From Meloidogyne chitwoodi (taxonomy: Eukaryota > Nematoda > Chromadorea > Rhabditida > Meloidogynidae): 64,000 nucleotides of DNA. Both the position numbers and the translations under genes were made by a program. The stretch lies in NCBI GenBank assembly GCA_015183035.1, contig JACZZP010000013.1, forward strand, positions 1,116,001 to 1,180,000. Direction: 5' to 3'. Below are positions 33,726 through 46,849 of the stretch, piece after piece. The notes beneath the pieces were generated by a model that was not told the DNA's origin, made no database searches, and saw nothing but the letters and a program-made list of their open reading frames with translations. Numbering within the stretch: position 1 is the stretch's first letter; the number at the start of each line of letters is the position of its first letter.

Positions 33726-36700
33726 TCAACCTTTATTATATCTTGGTTTCATTATTAAAAAATTTGAAGAAGATGAAGATACTTCTTCTGAAGATAAATC
33801 ATCTCTATTATTTAAATTATCAGAATTTATTCTAAATGCTGGACCAAATCTTTTTTTAATTAATTTAAAAAAATATTTTTAAATTAAAAAAAAAACTTTT
33901 TTTCTCTTAATTTAATTCCATTAATTACACCAACAATTCCTCCAGAATTTCTTTGAGATAATGCACAGATTAAACAAACAATTAATAAAACTATTATACT
34001 TACAATTAGCACAGAAAGAAACCAGGCTGCTGTACGAATACGTTCTTAAATTTAATAAAATTTAAATTTATTTTTAATTTCTATTTAATAATAAATTTAA
34101 AAAAATATTTAAAAATTACCTTTATTAAAAATTGAAATAATTTTAGAACTTTCAGTTCTAATTATTAAAGGTTTTGAATAAGATAAAAAATTAGTATTTG
34201 CTTTTCCTCCATTTTCTTTAGAAATACCAATTATTATATAATTTGTATCTTCTTTTAGATTTTTTAATTCAAATGATGTTTGTGGTAATATTATCCATTT
34301 ACTTAATATCCATTTATTTAAATCTTAAAATAAATATATAATTAATTTATTTATAATTTAATTTTAAAATATTTTATTTAATATTCAATAATAATTTTTA
34401 ATTAAATAATAAAAGCCTCTAAATTAAAAAATAAAAATATTAATTAATTAAAATACTTTGAATCGTATAATTAACAGCAAATGAAGTTCCACTCATTCTT
34501 ATTCCTCCCTCTAAATTAATTGGTAACCAATTAATTATAATTGAATTAAATAATTTTGTTTGAGTTTTAACAGAAAATAAAGGAGAATCTGGACCTTAAA
34601 ATATTTTAATTTTTAAAATAATAATATTCTTTTTACTTCGAAGGGGCCATGTCTTTGTATTTCGCCAAAGACGAGGTCCTTAATATTTTTTTAAAATAAA
34701 AAAATAAATATTTAAAAAAAACCTTCTCCCCCACCAGTTTCTGCCCATACAGAAATACGATATGGGGTATTTGGAGTTAATTGTTCATGTAAATAAAATT
34801 GTTGACGATGTAAAATATAAGTTTCTTCAATTTGTTCAGTAAGTCCATCTGTTAAATTAAAAAAATAAATAAATAAAATTATAAAAAATAATCTTCTATT
34901 AAGAAAAAGAGATTCTAAAATGTCTACTAGAATTTATTATAAACTTAATAAGTAAAATTTGAGAATTTTTCAGTCTGATTTATTTTTTCTAAACCCAATA
35001 TACTTGCTATAATTAATTAATTAATATATTTATATTTTAAATAATAATTTAAAAAATATTATTATTTTTATTAAATATACTTTGAAATGTAATAAAATAT
35101 CCTCTTAAATTTCCATTTAAATGTTGTGGAGGTTCCCAAGTAATTAAAATTGAATAAGAACCAACAGAATGAACACGTAAATTATGAACTTTTGAAGGAA
35201 CTTTATATTTAAAAATAATTAAATATTTTATTATTTTTTAATTAAATTAAATTAACCTCCTTCAATTGTTTTAAATTTTAATAAATTTGAAGGTTTACTT
35301 TCATAATTATTATTAAGTAAATGTACTTTAGATATATAATATTCTAATGCTTTTAATCCATTAATTATTTGATTATTTGATATTGAATAAATTGAATTTA
35401 TATAAAATGGATAAATATTTATCCAATAATCAATCTTTTATTTAAAAATAATTATTTTATTTTAATATTTTAATTTAAATAATTTTTATTATAAAATAAT
35501 TATTTACTCTATATCCACGAAAATGACCTCTAATTGAACTAAAAATAATTTTTTTATTTAATAAAATTAAAAAAAAACCTATTATCTAAAGGTTTATCCC
35601 ATTCTAGTGTAACAGAAGAATAATTATTATGTGCTAATAAATGAAGATTTTTAGGTTCTTCTAATGGAACTATTAAAATAAATAAATTATTTTGTTTTAT
35701 TTAAATATTTTTAACCATCTTCTCCAGACCATCCTTCAATAATTGATGGTTCATTAACAGAAAATCCTAAAGAATTAATTGCTCTAACTTGGACTTTATA
35801 AGGACTAAATGTTGGTTGTTCTCTAATAATTGTTTGATTCTTTTAAAATTAAAATATTTAAAATTAATTTAAATAAGAAATTACAGTAAAAGGATCTTCA
35901 ATTAAAAATTCATTCCATTTTGTTTCATTTAAATCTAATCTTTTATATCTCACTAAATAACGTAATCCTGGTGCATTCCATTGTTCACGAGGTAATGGTT
36001 GCCAACGAATAATTAAATTATTTGGTTCATTTCCTTTTTTTTAAATAATTAACTGTTTTATTTATTTTTATTAACCTTCAGCTATAACTTTAGAAGGATT
36101 TTGGAATGGAACATCTGGTGGAGAAGAACATTCCAAAGGTGAAAAAGGCATAGGAGGAGATGGTTGACTACTTCCATGTGAATTAATAGAAAATAAACGA
36201 AATGTATAATTATTCTTTAAAATATAAATTAATTAATTTTTAATTAATTAAAAAATAAACCCAAGGTTTTAAAGGAATTGCTGTTTTATGTAAAATTCTA
36301 GGTCCTCCATTTGCTATTTCTTCTTCTTCTCCTAAATATTCTTCAAAAACTTTTTCCCAATTTTCTGAATTTTTTTCAGTTTTTGCTTCAACAATAAATG
36401 CTGTTAAAGGTAATTTATTTGTTAAAAATAATGATGGTCTTTTCCAAATTAATAATGCATATCTACCAGAAGAACAATCAACACGCATTAATTCTGGTCT
36501 TTCTGGAACATCTTTTAAGTAAAATTTTAAATTTTATTTTAAAATAATTTATTTATTTCTACCTCTTACAATTAAATCAATAAATGTTGATTTAACATCA
36601 ACTTCAGTAACAGCTGAACATTCTATACGTCCAGAATGGTAACCATTTAAATTAAATAAACGAAGTATTGAAGTTCCATCATCTCTATAAATAAATTGTG

Positions 36701-37751
36701 AAAATAAAAATAGAGGAATTTAAAAATATTCCTCCTTTTATTTTGTAAAAATAATTAAAAATTAATTTACTCTGTGATTATTTCAATATTTTCTTCTTTA
36801 TTTTTAATTAAAATTGGATGTCCATTTTTTGTCCAAATATAATCAATATTTAATCTTTTATCAGAAATTGCTTTACAACGTAATTCTAATTTATTAGAAT
36901 TTGGAGAATTTGAATCCAAAATTATTTTTGATGGTTGAGGTATTTCAGAGAAAAATGTTGGAACTTTTTATTTAATTTAATTAATAATTAAAAAAGAAAA
37001 ACATACTAAAAACTTCTAATCTGTTCATAGCTCTATTTAATCCATATTTATTACTTACATTACAATAATAAAAACCATCATCTGTATTACTTAATGAATA
37101 TAAACGAAGGGTATTATTTGAAAATATCTTTAATAATTAATTAAAATTTATTAAAAAAAAACTTCTAATTTTCCTGGAATAGGTAAAATACTAGTATCAT
37201 TTGCTATAAATTAAAGTTTTAATTTTTTAAAATATTTAAAAATTATTTTACCATCAACCCAATGAACTTCAGCTATTGGAGCAGCTTCTACTTGACAATT
37301 AATATCAACACTAGTATCTCTTAATAATTTAAATATTCTTTTGGTACTGTGATTAAAACGAGGAGAAAATGCTTAAATAAATATATTAATAATATTTTAA
37401 ATTTAAAAAATACCTAAAACATTTAAATAAGTAGATGTAGCTAAATATCCTAAATTATTTGTAGCATTGCATTGATATAATCCAGTATCTAAATCTCTTT
37501 TTAAATTATTAATTCTTAATAAACGTCCTTCATTTAATTGAATTCTTCTATTATAATCATCAGATAATTCTTTTTTTTAATGTTTAAATTTATTTAAATT
37601 AAATTAAAAATAAAACCATAAAAAGGAATTGTATTAAATGACCAAAGAATTATTGGAAATGGTCTGCCACGTGCTGGACAGTATAAATCTACTGAAGAAT
37701 CTTCTGGCATTTCTATAAGTGCTGGAGGGTCCCATTCCCATTTTGGAGGAG
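33726..37751 (-). CDS. L1CAM/neuroglian-like adhesion receptor (Ig + FNIII + TM), 5' end not found
   Basis: On the minus strand from 37751: Ig domains (SSVDLYCPARGRPFP ... DTGLYQCNATN; INCQVEAAP ... DDGFYYCNVSN; LELRCKAIS ... GRIECSA), then five FNIII domains (starting near DVPERPELMRV, PDVPFQNPSKV, PLEEPKNLHL, VPSKVHNLRV and GPDSPLFSVKT). A transmembrane helix AAWFLSVLIVSIIVLLIVCL leads into a basic RNSGG juxtamembrane sequence, as in L1-family proteins. The cytoplasmic tail is short (about 60 residues, Ser/Asp-rich) and ends RYNKG at 33726-33728. I see no FIGQY ankyrin-binding motif, as in C. elegans LAD-2. The first visible exon begins at a splice acceptor (37752-37753), so upstream exons with more Ig domains and the signal peptide must exist, but I could not place them in 37.75-38.95 kb. 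Confidence 0.75.
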
Positions 37752-38954
37752 CTAAGAGAAAATAATTATATTATTTTTTTTAATAAAAACTTACAATCTA
37801 ATTTTGTGATTTTAAATATGGAAAAAATAAAATAAATTAATAAATTTGTCTTTTTCATTTATTTTTGCAGAAAATTCTTTTTTAAAGAAATAAATTATAA
37901 AATTTTTTAATTTTTAGTTTTTTTTGGTATTTTATAAATTAAAGAAAAAATATTTTTCTTTAATCTCCGGAAGGATGTGAAGTCTAAAATATATAAAAAT
38001 AGAATTACAAATTCTTTTTCTTATTTTAAAAGAAATTAAACTAAATAAATAAATAACATGCAATATTATTTAAATAAATAAAAAATTAAATAATTATTTA
38101 AAAAGAGAGAGAGAGAGGAATATTTATTTATTAAACTTAAATTATTATTAAAAAATAACAATATTTTATATTAAAATAAAAATATTTTTTTAGTGTTTTT
38201 TATAAAGCTGTGGCAACAAATGATAAAAAAACATTTACAACTAAATTTATATAAAATATATTTAAAATATTCAATCATCACGTTTTTGTGTGTTCATTTT
38301 TTAAATTCCCTTAGGAATATATATCTATCTATGTTTTGGCATTTATTTCTTAAAGATATAGTACATTAAAAATCTTTTATTTTTTTTAATAAATAAATAA
38401 AGGCATCATTTACTTTTATCAAAGAAATTTTAATTAAAAAATTTTTTGTCAACACTTAAAAATCAAAATAATTAAAAAGAAGTACATAAATAATTAAATA
38501 TTTATTTTTAATTTTATTTTTAATTAATTTTTTCTTCAATTTTCCTACAAAAATTTGCTCAAAAATAATTTTAAAAAATATTTTACACATCTTAAATTAA
38601 TTTTTCTGCTCTAAAATCGATCTATTAAATTTGATTGGTGGCCTTTTTCTTTACAAACAAATTAGCGAAAGATTATCAGGGTAATTAAATAAACCAATTT
38701 TACATTTTTGCGCATTTAATTAGAACAACGATATTTTATTTAATCATATTTTTAATTTTATTTATTATTTAAAATTGTAAATAATTTAAATATAATTAAG
38801 AGATTTAAAAGACAACCCTAAAAATAAAATTTTAAAAATATCCCTCTTTTATTCTTCAAATAATTAAAAATATTTACCTATTTATTTTTTTTTTAATTTA
38901 ATTTTTTAGAAATGTTTCACTTTTAATAAATTTATTAATTTAAAAAAAATATAA
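37752..38954. other. AT-rich region between divergent genes
   Basis: Should contain the missing 5' part of the L1-like gene or a promoter, but only A/T-rich DNA, a GA microsatellite (about 38105-38117) and one slightly GC-richer spot (37965-37985) are visible. No exon can be supported. Confidence 0.4.
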
Positions 38955-40710
38955 ATGTTATTATCTTATTTAAATAAATTAATAATTTTATTAATTTTAT
39001 TACCTTATTTAATAATATCTAATAATAAAGAACAACAAATAATATCATTATATTCTTCAAGTTCTCCAATACTTTCTCTAGTTTCTGGTTTAACTGCTAA
39101 TTTTCAATGTTCTATTCGTAAATGTAGTAAAAATATTGTAAATAAAGATTTTCAGGTAAAATAAATAAATAAATAAATATTTATATAAAAAATAAAAAAG
39201 ATTTCTTGGTATCATGATGGAATTATTCTCTTTAATGGAACTGAATTTGAACCAACTTCTGGTATTGAACCTTCACGTATTATTTTACAACGTTCTCTTG
39301 AGGAAATTGAAGAAGAAAATAAAGACGGGAAATGTATTGTTGAGGTATTTTTATTTCTCAGAAGAAAAAAACTTTATTAGAGAGAAGAAACAATTTAAGT
39401 AGAATTTTATTTAAAATAATAATAATTATAAGGGCATTGTAAGTAAATATATTACCAATAAAATAATTATTTTAAAATAAAATATAAAAATTAAAGGAAT
39501 ATTCTCTTCTATTGCGTAATTTAAGTCAAGAAGATAGTGGAAAATATAATTGCCAATTATGGACTATTAATGGAGGAAATTCTCAACAATTGGATTTTAA
39601 TTTAAATGTTTTGTTGGGTGGTTAGAAAAATAAAAATATTAAAAAAAATTATATTATTTTTTAAATAAGATGGTTCTTTAAAATTAAATTTTCCTGCAAA
39701 TTTAACATATGATCATACAGAATGTTGTATAGAAAGAGGAGTTTCTCCAATTTGTCGGCCAATGTGTAGACCTAGAAATATTGGAGAAGAATTTTTTGAT
39801 CCAACAAGGTTAAATATAAATTAATTAATAAATTAATTTAAATTAATAATTTTATTTAGTTGTCAAGTAGATGATTATAAACATTTTTTAAATTGTGTAA
39901 CAGATGGAGGTAAACGTGATTATTTGCCTTGTTGTCGTAAAAAAGCATTACCTCCTTTTTGTTTTGATTTTTGTGGAAATAATTTTCAGGTATTTTAATT
40001 AAATATTTATTTTAATTTTAATTCTTTTTTTTAAAGAAATTAAAAAAATCTCATCGTCTTTGTCTTTACTTTTTACCAGATATATTTGATTGTTTTAGTC
40101 AACAATACGGTCAGAATTTATTTTTAATTTTCTTTTTTATGTGTATTAATTTACACAGATATTCTTCAAAATTAAGCATTATTTCCTCCATCTGCACCAA
40201 TAAATTTACAAATTAGTTCAACTTTTAATGGAATTAAAAAACTTTGTTTTACATTTGAAACACCAAAAAATTTAGTAAAAATGCCTTCTTTTGTTGTTCA
40301 TTTACAAGAAATGAATGAAATTACTGGAATTATTATTGGAAATAATAAAGATGCTGCAGTTGAAGAATTTAGAAAAATAAGAAAAAGAAATTCTATTGAA
40401 TCTAATAAAAAAATATATTTAATTACATTAATTAAAGAATTAAAAGGAAGAGAAGGAACAAAACCAGTATTTATTACAAAAATATTTTCATCAAGTAATG
40501 AAATGGTATTTAATTATTTTAAATATAAAATTAAATAATTTTATTTATTTATAGGGAATTAATTCAGAAATTTGTATTCCATTAGAAAATACTCAAAAAT
40601 TAAAATCAACATATTTAATTTATGTTGAAGCTAAAAATGATTATGGAATATCTGAACCTAGTAAATCATTTTTACTTACTGAAGATGGAAAAATGCATCC
40701 GGCAAAATGA
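38955..40710 (+). CDS. Secreted Ig - DB module - FNIII protein (nematode type)
   Basis: ATG 38955 opens a hydrophobic signal peptide (MLLSYLNKLIILLILLPYLI). It is followed by an Ig-like domain (ANFQCSIRKC ... ISWYHDG ... EDSGKYNCQLW), then a cysteine-rich DB module (ECCIERGVSPICRPMC ... NCVTDGG ... YLPCCRKKALPPFCFDFC) and an FNIII domain (APINLQISSTF ... TYLIYVEAKNDYGISEP). Stop TGA at 40708-40710. Short introns (about 40-80 bp) separate eight or so exons. This order resembles the uncharacterised nematode Ig-like/FNIII proteins of the C. elegans C25G4.10 type; that match is from memory. DB modules are nematode-typical with unknown function. No transmembrane segment after the FNIII domain, so probably secreted or extracellular matrix. 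Confidence 0.8.
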
Positions 40711-41158
40711 TTTTAAAAAATGAAAAGATTTTTTTGATTTATTTAAAAAGAATTTATATTTTACATATTTTTAATTTTATTAAAATATTTAATTAGTGCC
40801 TTATTATTTTAAAAACAATGAAATGGACTGAAATATGTAGACAAAAAGGGAAATTAAAAAAAAGAAAATGCACATTTAAATATTATTTTAATAATAAATA
40901 TTTCGGATTAATTATTTTTTAAAATTATTTTTAAAGGTTATAGTATGAAAATAATTTACTTTTATGTATTTCTAGAACAAGTTCATTTAAACCAAACTGT
41001 TAAATACTATAAACCGAAAATTGATTTTTACAAAAATTATGGCAAGAAATTAAAAAATAATATATAAGGGCAAGAAATAAAGTGAGATTTAAGAAAGAAA
41101 AATTTTTAAATGCAACGGAATAAGGTTAAAAAAAAGAAATAATTAATAAATTACTTTC
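40711..41158. other. Convergent spacer
   Basis: AT-rich DNA between the 3' ends of the Ig-DB-FNIII gene (+) and the next gene (-). No gene seen. Confidence 0.5.
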
Positions 41159-43587
41159 CTATTCATCAATAAATCGTTTACTTTTAACTTTATGACGATT
41201 TGATAAATCATTAAATAATTTAGAGGCATCAGGTAATCCACTTTTAAATTGTTGAAGGCATTGATTAAAAGAAATTTCTCCCAAATTATTTTCAAGTCGA
41301 GCAGATACACCCAAACGACCTTTTTCAAAATGTAATTGTGCTGATATTGGGTCAAGTCCACATCGAGTAGGTAATTGAATACCTGATTGGTAAATTAGTG
41401 GTTCAAGTTCACGTTGTAATAATGGCCACATATCTTCGGCAATTAAATCTGAGAAAAATAAAAATTTATTTAAAAATATATTAGGTATTTGTTAATTAAT
41501 TGTTGTTTTAGAAAAATTTAAAAATAAAATTTCAGAATCACAATTGAAAAATATCCAAGAAAACCCATGAGAAAGTTAGATCATTAGTTAAATGTAAATT
41601 AATAACTCCACCTTGTATTAATTGTTCAACAGCCCCATATAATTCTGAAGGGAATGCACTTTCTTTTTGAACTTCTACTTTACGTTCCATAAGCTCTAAA
41701 TGAGTACGAAATATTCCATTCTGTATTTGAGGCACCAAACGAAGTTGGAGTAACATTGAAAGATCAATTGCTGTACGACGCTTGCCAGAATGGCCTAAGG
41801 TCGGGTTTAATACAGCAGCAGTTATACGATTATTACTGGAAATTTTTAAATTATTTTTTAAAATTTTTAGCAAAAATATATAGATTAAAGTTTTTTAAAT
41901 ATTTACACATTTTCTGTTAAAAAACTACCTTCGAATGATAATAGATTTATCTGCAAGAATTTGAACATAAGGCAAACCATTGGCACTAATATTAAAAAGA
42001 AAAAAACATTGTGGACAAACAACCTTAAAAGGAATTTTTAAATAAATTTTTGATAAAAATTTTAAATTTTATAAATTTTAAAAAATTAGAAAAAATATTC
42101 TACCTCAAAAAAATCAAGCGTTTCTTTAGGCAATCGAGGACTATTTAATTGAATACTCTAAAAATAATTAAAATAAAAAAAGCAATTGAATTACCTCATT
42201 AATCCATTGAGTATCCCATCGAAATTGTTTTAACAAATCATTAATTAGCCTATCCTCAACCCAAATTAAAATTTCCTCATTAACTGAAGTTGAATTAAAA
42301 TTAGTCAATGGAATAGACTGTAATCTATTAAAAAATATATTTCTTAAAAATTTAAAATAAATTAAAATACTTTTGACCACTTTGCTGCTTTTGTTCATCA
42401 CTATTTTGTAAATTCTTCATTTCTGTTTCATTAAAATGTAAAACATCAGTATCGGCAAAGGAAGTATGTACAGTCGTTTGTATTTCATCCAATTTCCATT
42501 CCATAACAACCTTTGAAAAAATTTAATATTAATTTTGTCAAATATTTCTAATAAATTAACCGTGACTGCAATTTGATTTGAAACTGCATTAATAGAATTA
42601 ACGCGGGAACGAAGAATAACACGATCATTTTGCAAATGACGAATAAATTTCTCTGGGATTAATAATTTGAATGGTAATTCTCTTAAAATGTTAATTAATT
42701 TTTTAAGTAAAATTTTAAATATTTACATGCTAAATTCTCTTCTCAGATGAACAACAGAAACTTGTAACATATCACAAACTTTGTCTCTGACCAGTCCATT
42801 AGATAATGTTTTTCCAAATGCATTCAAAACTGTATTCAAAAAATAAGTTTTTTCTACCGCTAAATTGATATTTTTCACTTCAATAGAACAATTCTCCATA
42901 AACAAAGATGCTTGCTGTTCTACTCTAAGTTGTAGAAAGGCATGATCAATCTGTAAGAATATTTTGAAATTAATTTTTTATTCATGGAACAAAAAAAGCA
43001 TTAGTCCCGAATTAAAGTAACATAAGTAAAAACCTAAAACTACAAACAAATAATTAACCTCAACATCCATAATAACATTCTTCCGATCAAGAAAAAATAA
43101 AGGGAGAGAAGCATCGTTTATAAAAATTGAAGAATTAAGACTTATTTGTCGGGCTTCTACTTCAATCATTTTATCATTTGGAAAACGCATATTTAATGAG
43201 CCTTAATATATTAAAAGAATTAGGAAAAGTTAACTATTTTACCTATAGAAATACGATTCTTGGAATCAAGTTTAACAACGTCGTGGAACCAAACGTCTTC
43301 GGCACTTTGTAATTTTAGTTTAATTAAATGCGGTGAACGAAGTTGATATTCCATTGCACTTCTGATCAACTAAAATTATTTTATATCAGGAGCAAAATCA
43401 TTTGAAAATTTTGCCACCCTCTTTCATACTGTGCTAATTGTAAGAGTAATTGTTAGAAAAATTTTTTAACCTTTGTAGCAGCAGAATCACCAACTGACAT
43501 TCCAAGATCGGCATCATCTTTTGTAATAAAATTGGCAGAAGAAAAAAAGAAGAGTCCGAGAAAAAATTGCGATATAAAAAGCAGCAT
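41159..43587 (-). CDS. Secreted protein, possibly TULIP (BPI/LBP/PLTP-like) lipid-binding family
   Basis: On the minus strand from 43587: a signal peptide (MLLFISQFFLGLFFFSSANF), then about 530 residues without Cys-rich or repeat character. Segments include YQLRSPHLIKLKLQSAEDVWF, VRDKVCDMLQVSVVHL, LQSIPLTNFN, VVCPQCFFLFNISANGLPYV, RRTAIDLSMLLQLRLVPQ, and a C-terminus with PTRCGLDPISAQLHFEKGRLGVSARLE, ending KSKRFIDE. Alternating hydrophobic beta-rich segments, secretion and two halves of similar size fit a BPI-like lipid-binding fold, but no diagnostic motif was found and the assignment is tentative. Introns are 45-80 bp. It lies 375 bp downstream of SPL on the same strand. Confidence 0.55.
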
Positions 43588-43962
43588 TTTTAAGCGCAAT
43601 TCTACTAAATTACAATTCGATAAATAAACATAAGCCTAAAATAAATTTAAAATAAAGTGAAATAAAATCTTAATACAATTTAAATAAGATGATTATGTGT
43701 CCAAACATTTAAAAATAAGTGAAATTAGGAAAAAATAAATTTTATAGTTGTAATTTAAACAAAAACTGTCTATAAAATAAGGTAAATAATGCTGATAAGG
43801 GGAAATTAGAAAAAAAATAATATATACCGGATAAAGTCAAAAACAGTCATAATTAAAAATTATAGTAAAAATAATTAATTTAGTAATTTTACAATCATTG
43901 GATAACTATTATACCACCATTTTTCTATAAACCGGTTAACCATATAAAATAATAATCTATTT
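43588..43962. other. Spacer between SPL and the secreted protein gene
   Basis: AT-rich, same-strand intergenic region of 375 bp. No gene seen. Confidence 0.5.
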
Positions 43963-46773
43963 TTAATCAGTATTATTCACTATGTCATTAATTTTTTCCT
44001 CTTCCGGAATAACAGTAATTCGATGATTCTGCTCTTCTTCATTTTTATTAGTCATAGTTGCTAGATTCTCCCCTTCTGTTTCTTCAGCTGTGACTAATGG
44101 GATACTAGCCGTTCTTTCTGTTAAAATTTCAGAAGAGGAAGATTGCGGCATTATTTCTGTTGTTTGTGGAGTATCATCACCATGAGCTGCTGTAGATAAT
44201 GTTGGAATATCAACGCTACTGATAGTTGTGGGAACTGTGAAGCTGGTCAGCTCACCAAACGATTTATATTGTTCACGAAAAGCAGCCAAACCTCAAGAAT
44301 TAAAATTTTCAAATATAAAATATTACAAAACACACCACTTGGAAATTGCAACTGTGAAAGTTTACGACCTTCAATACTTAGAGTTCGCTTACGCAATCCC
44401 ATTTCCCCATGTGGTGATGTTGGAGTGGAATAATAAGCTTCCAAAAATGCATTAGATAAAAGATTAGCAACACCTCTATCCATAAAAGCACCAGAAATTC
44501 CAAAAAGAACATTCTGAAAATAAATTTAATTTACAATATTAAGTTAAAAAATAAAAAGAAAACAGATTAGGCTAGAAAGTCCAAAGATTCCATAAAAATT
44601 AATAAATAAAAAATAATATTCAATAAGAAACCGTTTTTGCTGGATATTCATAACATTCATCTTGAGTAATCCTATCAATACATTTCTTTATATCACAGAT
44701 TAGAGAGTCAATTACATCTGCGCGTGTATGATGAAGAGAAATACAAAAACGAAGCGCATTTGGATTCTAATTAGAAAAAAATATTAATACAAATATTTGT
44801 ATTCATTAACCTGTAAAAAAGTAAAACTCCATCCTAAATCATGCATTTCATCTCCCAGTGCATGTATCTTCACTTTTGAAGTCGCTTTGTTTGTAATTGC
44901 AAGCAACGGGCCTAACGGTTCTCCCAAAATTTCCAAATGTTCATTAATTTCTTCTTCAATTCTATGTCTTAACATTCTTGACGTATCCATCACACGTTGA
45001 GTTCTTTCCACATAACCAAGTCGACCAAAATAAAGCAATGAGGCCCAAGTTAATGCGATTAAAAGACCTGGTCTAGAACCGTCCAGTGTAGCTGACGTGT
45101 AAATACCACCTGGCCAATCGACGTTAGAATAACTTTGACATTGAAATAATTCCTGCTCACGATAAAGAATAACACTTGAACCAACAGGGCAGTAACCAAA
45201 CTTTAAATATTAAAAATACAATACATATGCGCTTTAATTAAAACATTTTTACTTTATGAAGATCAACATTGATAGATGAAACACCAGAAATTCTAAAGTC
45301 AAACATTGGTGCTGGATAATCACATTGTTCCAAGAAAGGAAGTATAAAACCGCCAATTGATGCGTCAACGTGAACTGGCACATCGAAGCGAATAGCCAAC
45401 TAAAATAAAAGAATTTTTAAATCAAAACAAAAAACCTGAGCAATTTCTTCAATATTATCCATGACACCATTCACATAGGAAGGAGCACTTGCAACAATCT
45501 AATGAAAATAAATATCTTTAAAAAATTTAAAAACCATGCATGTCTCATGACCAATTGCTCTTTTAATTGCGCCAACATGTGATTCAAATTTACTTCCAGT
45601 TTTAACACGTACGGCTCGCATTCTTTTTAATGAAAGTTTTTTTTAATAAATTTATTTTATTCTTCAAAAATTACCCCAAGAGTTTGGCAGCTTTTAGAAA
45701 AGCAATGTGTGCATTTTTACAAACAATAATTTCTGGCTTTCGAATACCTTTTTTATATGCGCTGTTGCGGTAGGCTAATTTATTAATTTGCATGTTGTAC
45801 AAAAAAGATATAAAAAAGAAAAACATACCAAGGCAAGCAAGAATGATTGATTCAGAACCTATTATTAATTATAAAGATTTAATTCATAAAAGTTTATTTA
45901 AAAAAATTCACCAATCAAAAAATATAAAAAAAGTTCATAAATAGTACCACTTGTAGTTAAGACACCGCAACTTTTATCCAAGCCATGAAAAAGACTGCAA
46001 AGAATTCTAATACATTCCGCTTCCATTTTTCGGACAGACGGAAATACCTCTGGAAATGCAACATTCGTAAAACAATAGAGTTCGAATATCTGAAAAATTA
46101 AAAAATTCTAATTTAAACAATTTTTTACTTGTTTAAGTAGTTTTTGATAATTTCCATCTTCATCATCAATTCCAAAAAGTGAGCCGCATAAATGTCCCCT
46201 TTCGAATAAAATTCCACCCATTGTTTTGTAGGAAGTTGCTTCTCGAATAATATCGTCTGCTGGTAATCCACGATCCGGCAAATATTTGTAAAATTCCTTG
46301 AGACGATCGGCACGATGTATTCTTTCTTTAAAAAAAACAATAATATTCAGAAGTAACAAACTTCATACCTTCAAACTCTTTGTATGTAATTTCCTGTCCT
46401 TCATCTAATTTATTTCTATACATTGGTAAATTGTTCAACATTTCAGACCACTGAAATATTTAAAAAATTAATGTTCCTAGTTTGGTTAAAAATACTTACC
46501 GCCCTACGAAATGAAACAAATTCCTCAAACTTTAGTACCTTTCTGACCCACTGCACAAAGAGAAGCAAAGCCAATGTGTACATAACAATTTGCCATTGTT
46601 CAAGATGGTCCAACCTGCGATTCCTAAAATTTTGGAAAAAGTTTTTTGCGACATTTATTTTTTATATACCATTAGAAGCAGCATAATTTTAAAATTAGAT
46701 TGACTTACACATTCAATCGTATCTCGTCCACTAAATGAGCTACAACACGCCAAGGCGTTTGATCCAAATCCAT
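43963..46773 (-). CDS. spl-1: Sphingosine-1-phosphate lyase (PLP-dependent, ER membrane)
   Basis: Cleaves sphingosine-1-phosphate to hexadecenal and phosphoethanolamine, the exit step of sphingolipid breakdown. Minus strand from ATG 46771-46773: [15 protein letters not shown], a transmembrane helix ([16 protein letters not shown]), [24 protein letters not shown] sequence, [14 protein letters not shown] (PLP phosphate-binding region, split by an intron), [12 protein letters not shown] and [18 protein letters not shown] with the PLP lysine. It then has [17 protein letters not shown] and a C-terminal domain. After the usual end of the enzyme there is an extra tail of about 95 residues rich in Ser/Thr/Glu, ending INDIVNNTD. 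Compared with the canonical TSGGTESI, the splice I infer gives TSGSESI, one residue shorter; another splice is possible. MED20 ends only 76 bp upstream on the same strand. Confidence 0.93.
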
Positions 46774-46849
46774 TTAAAAAAATTACTACATTCAATTTTT
46801 GTAAAAAATGGAAAAAATAATTAAATGATTAAACAATTCACAGAAAAAA

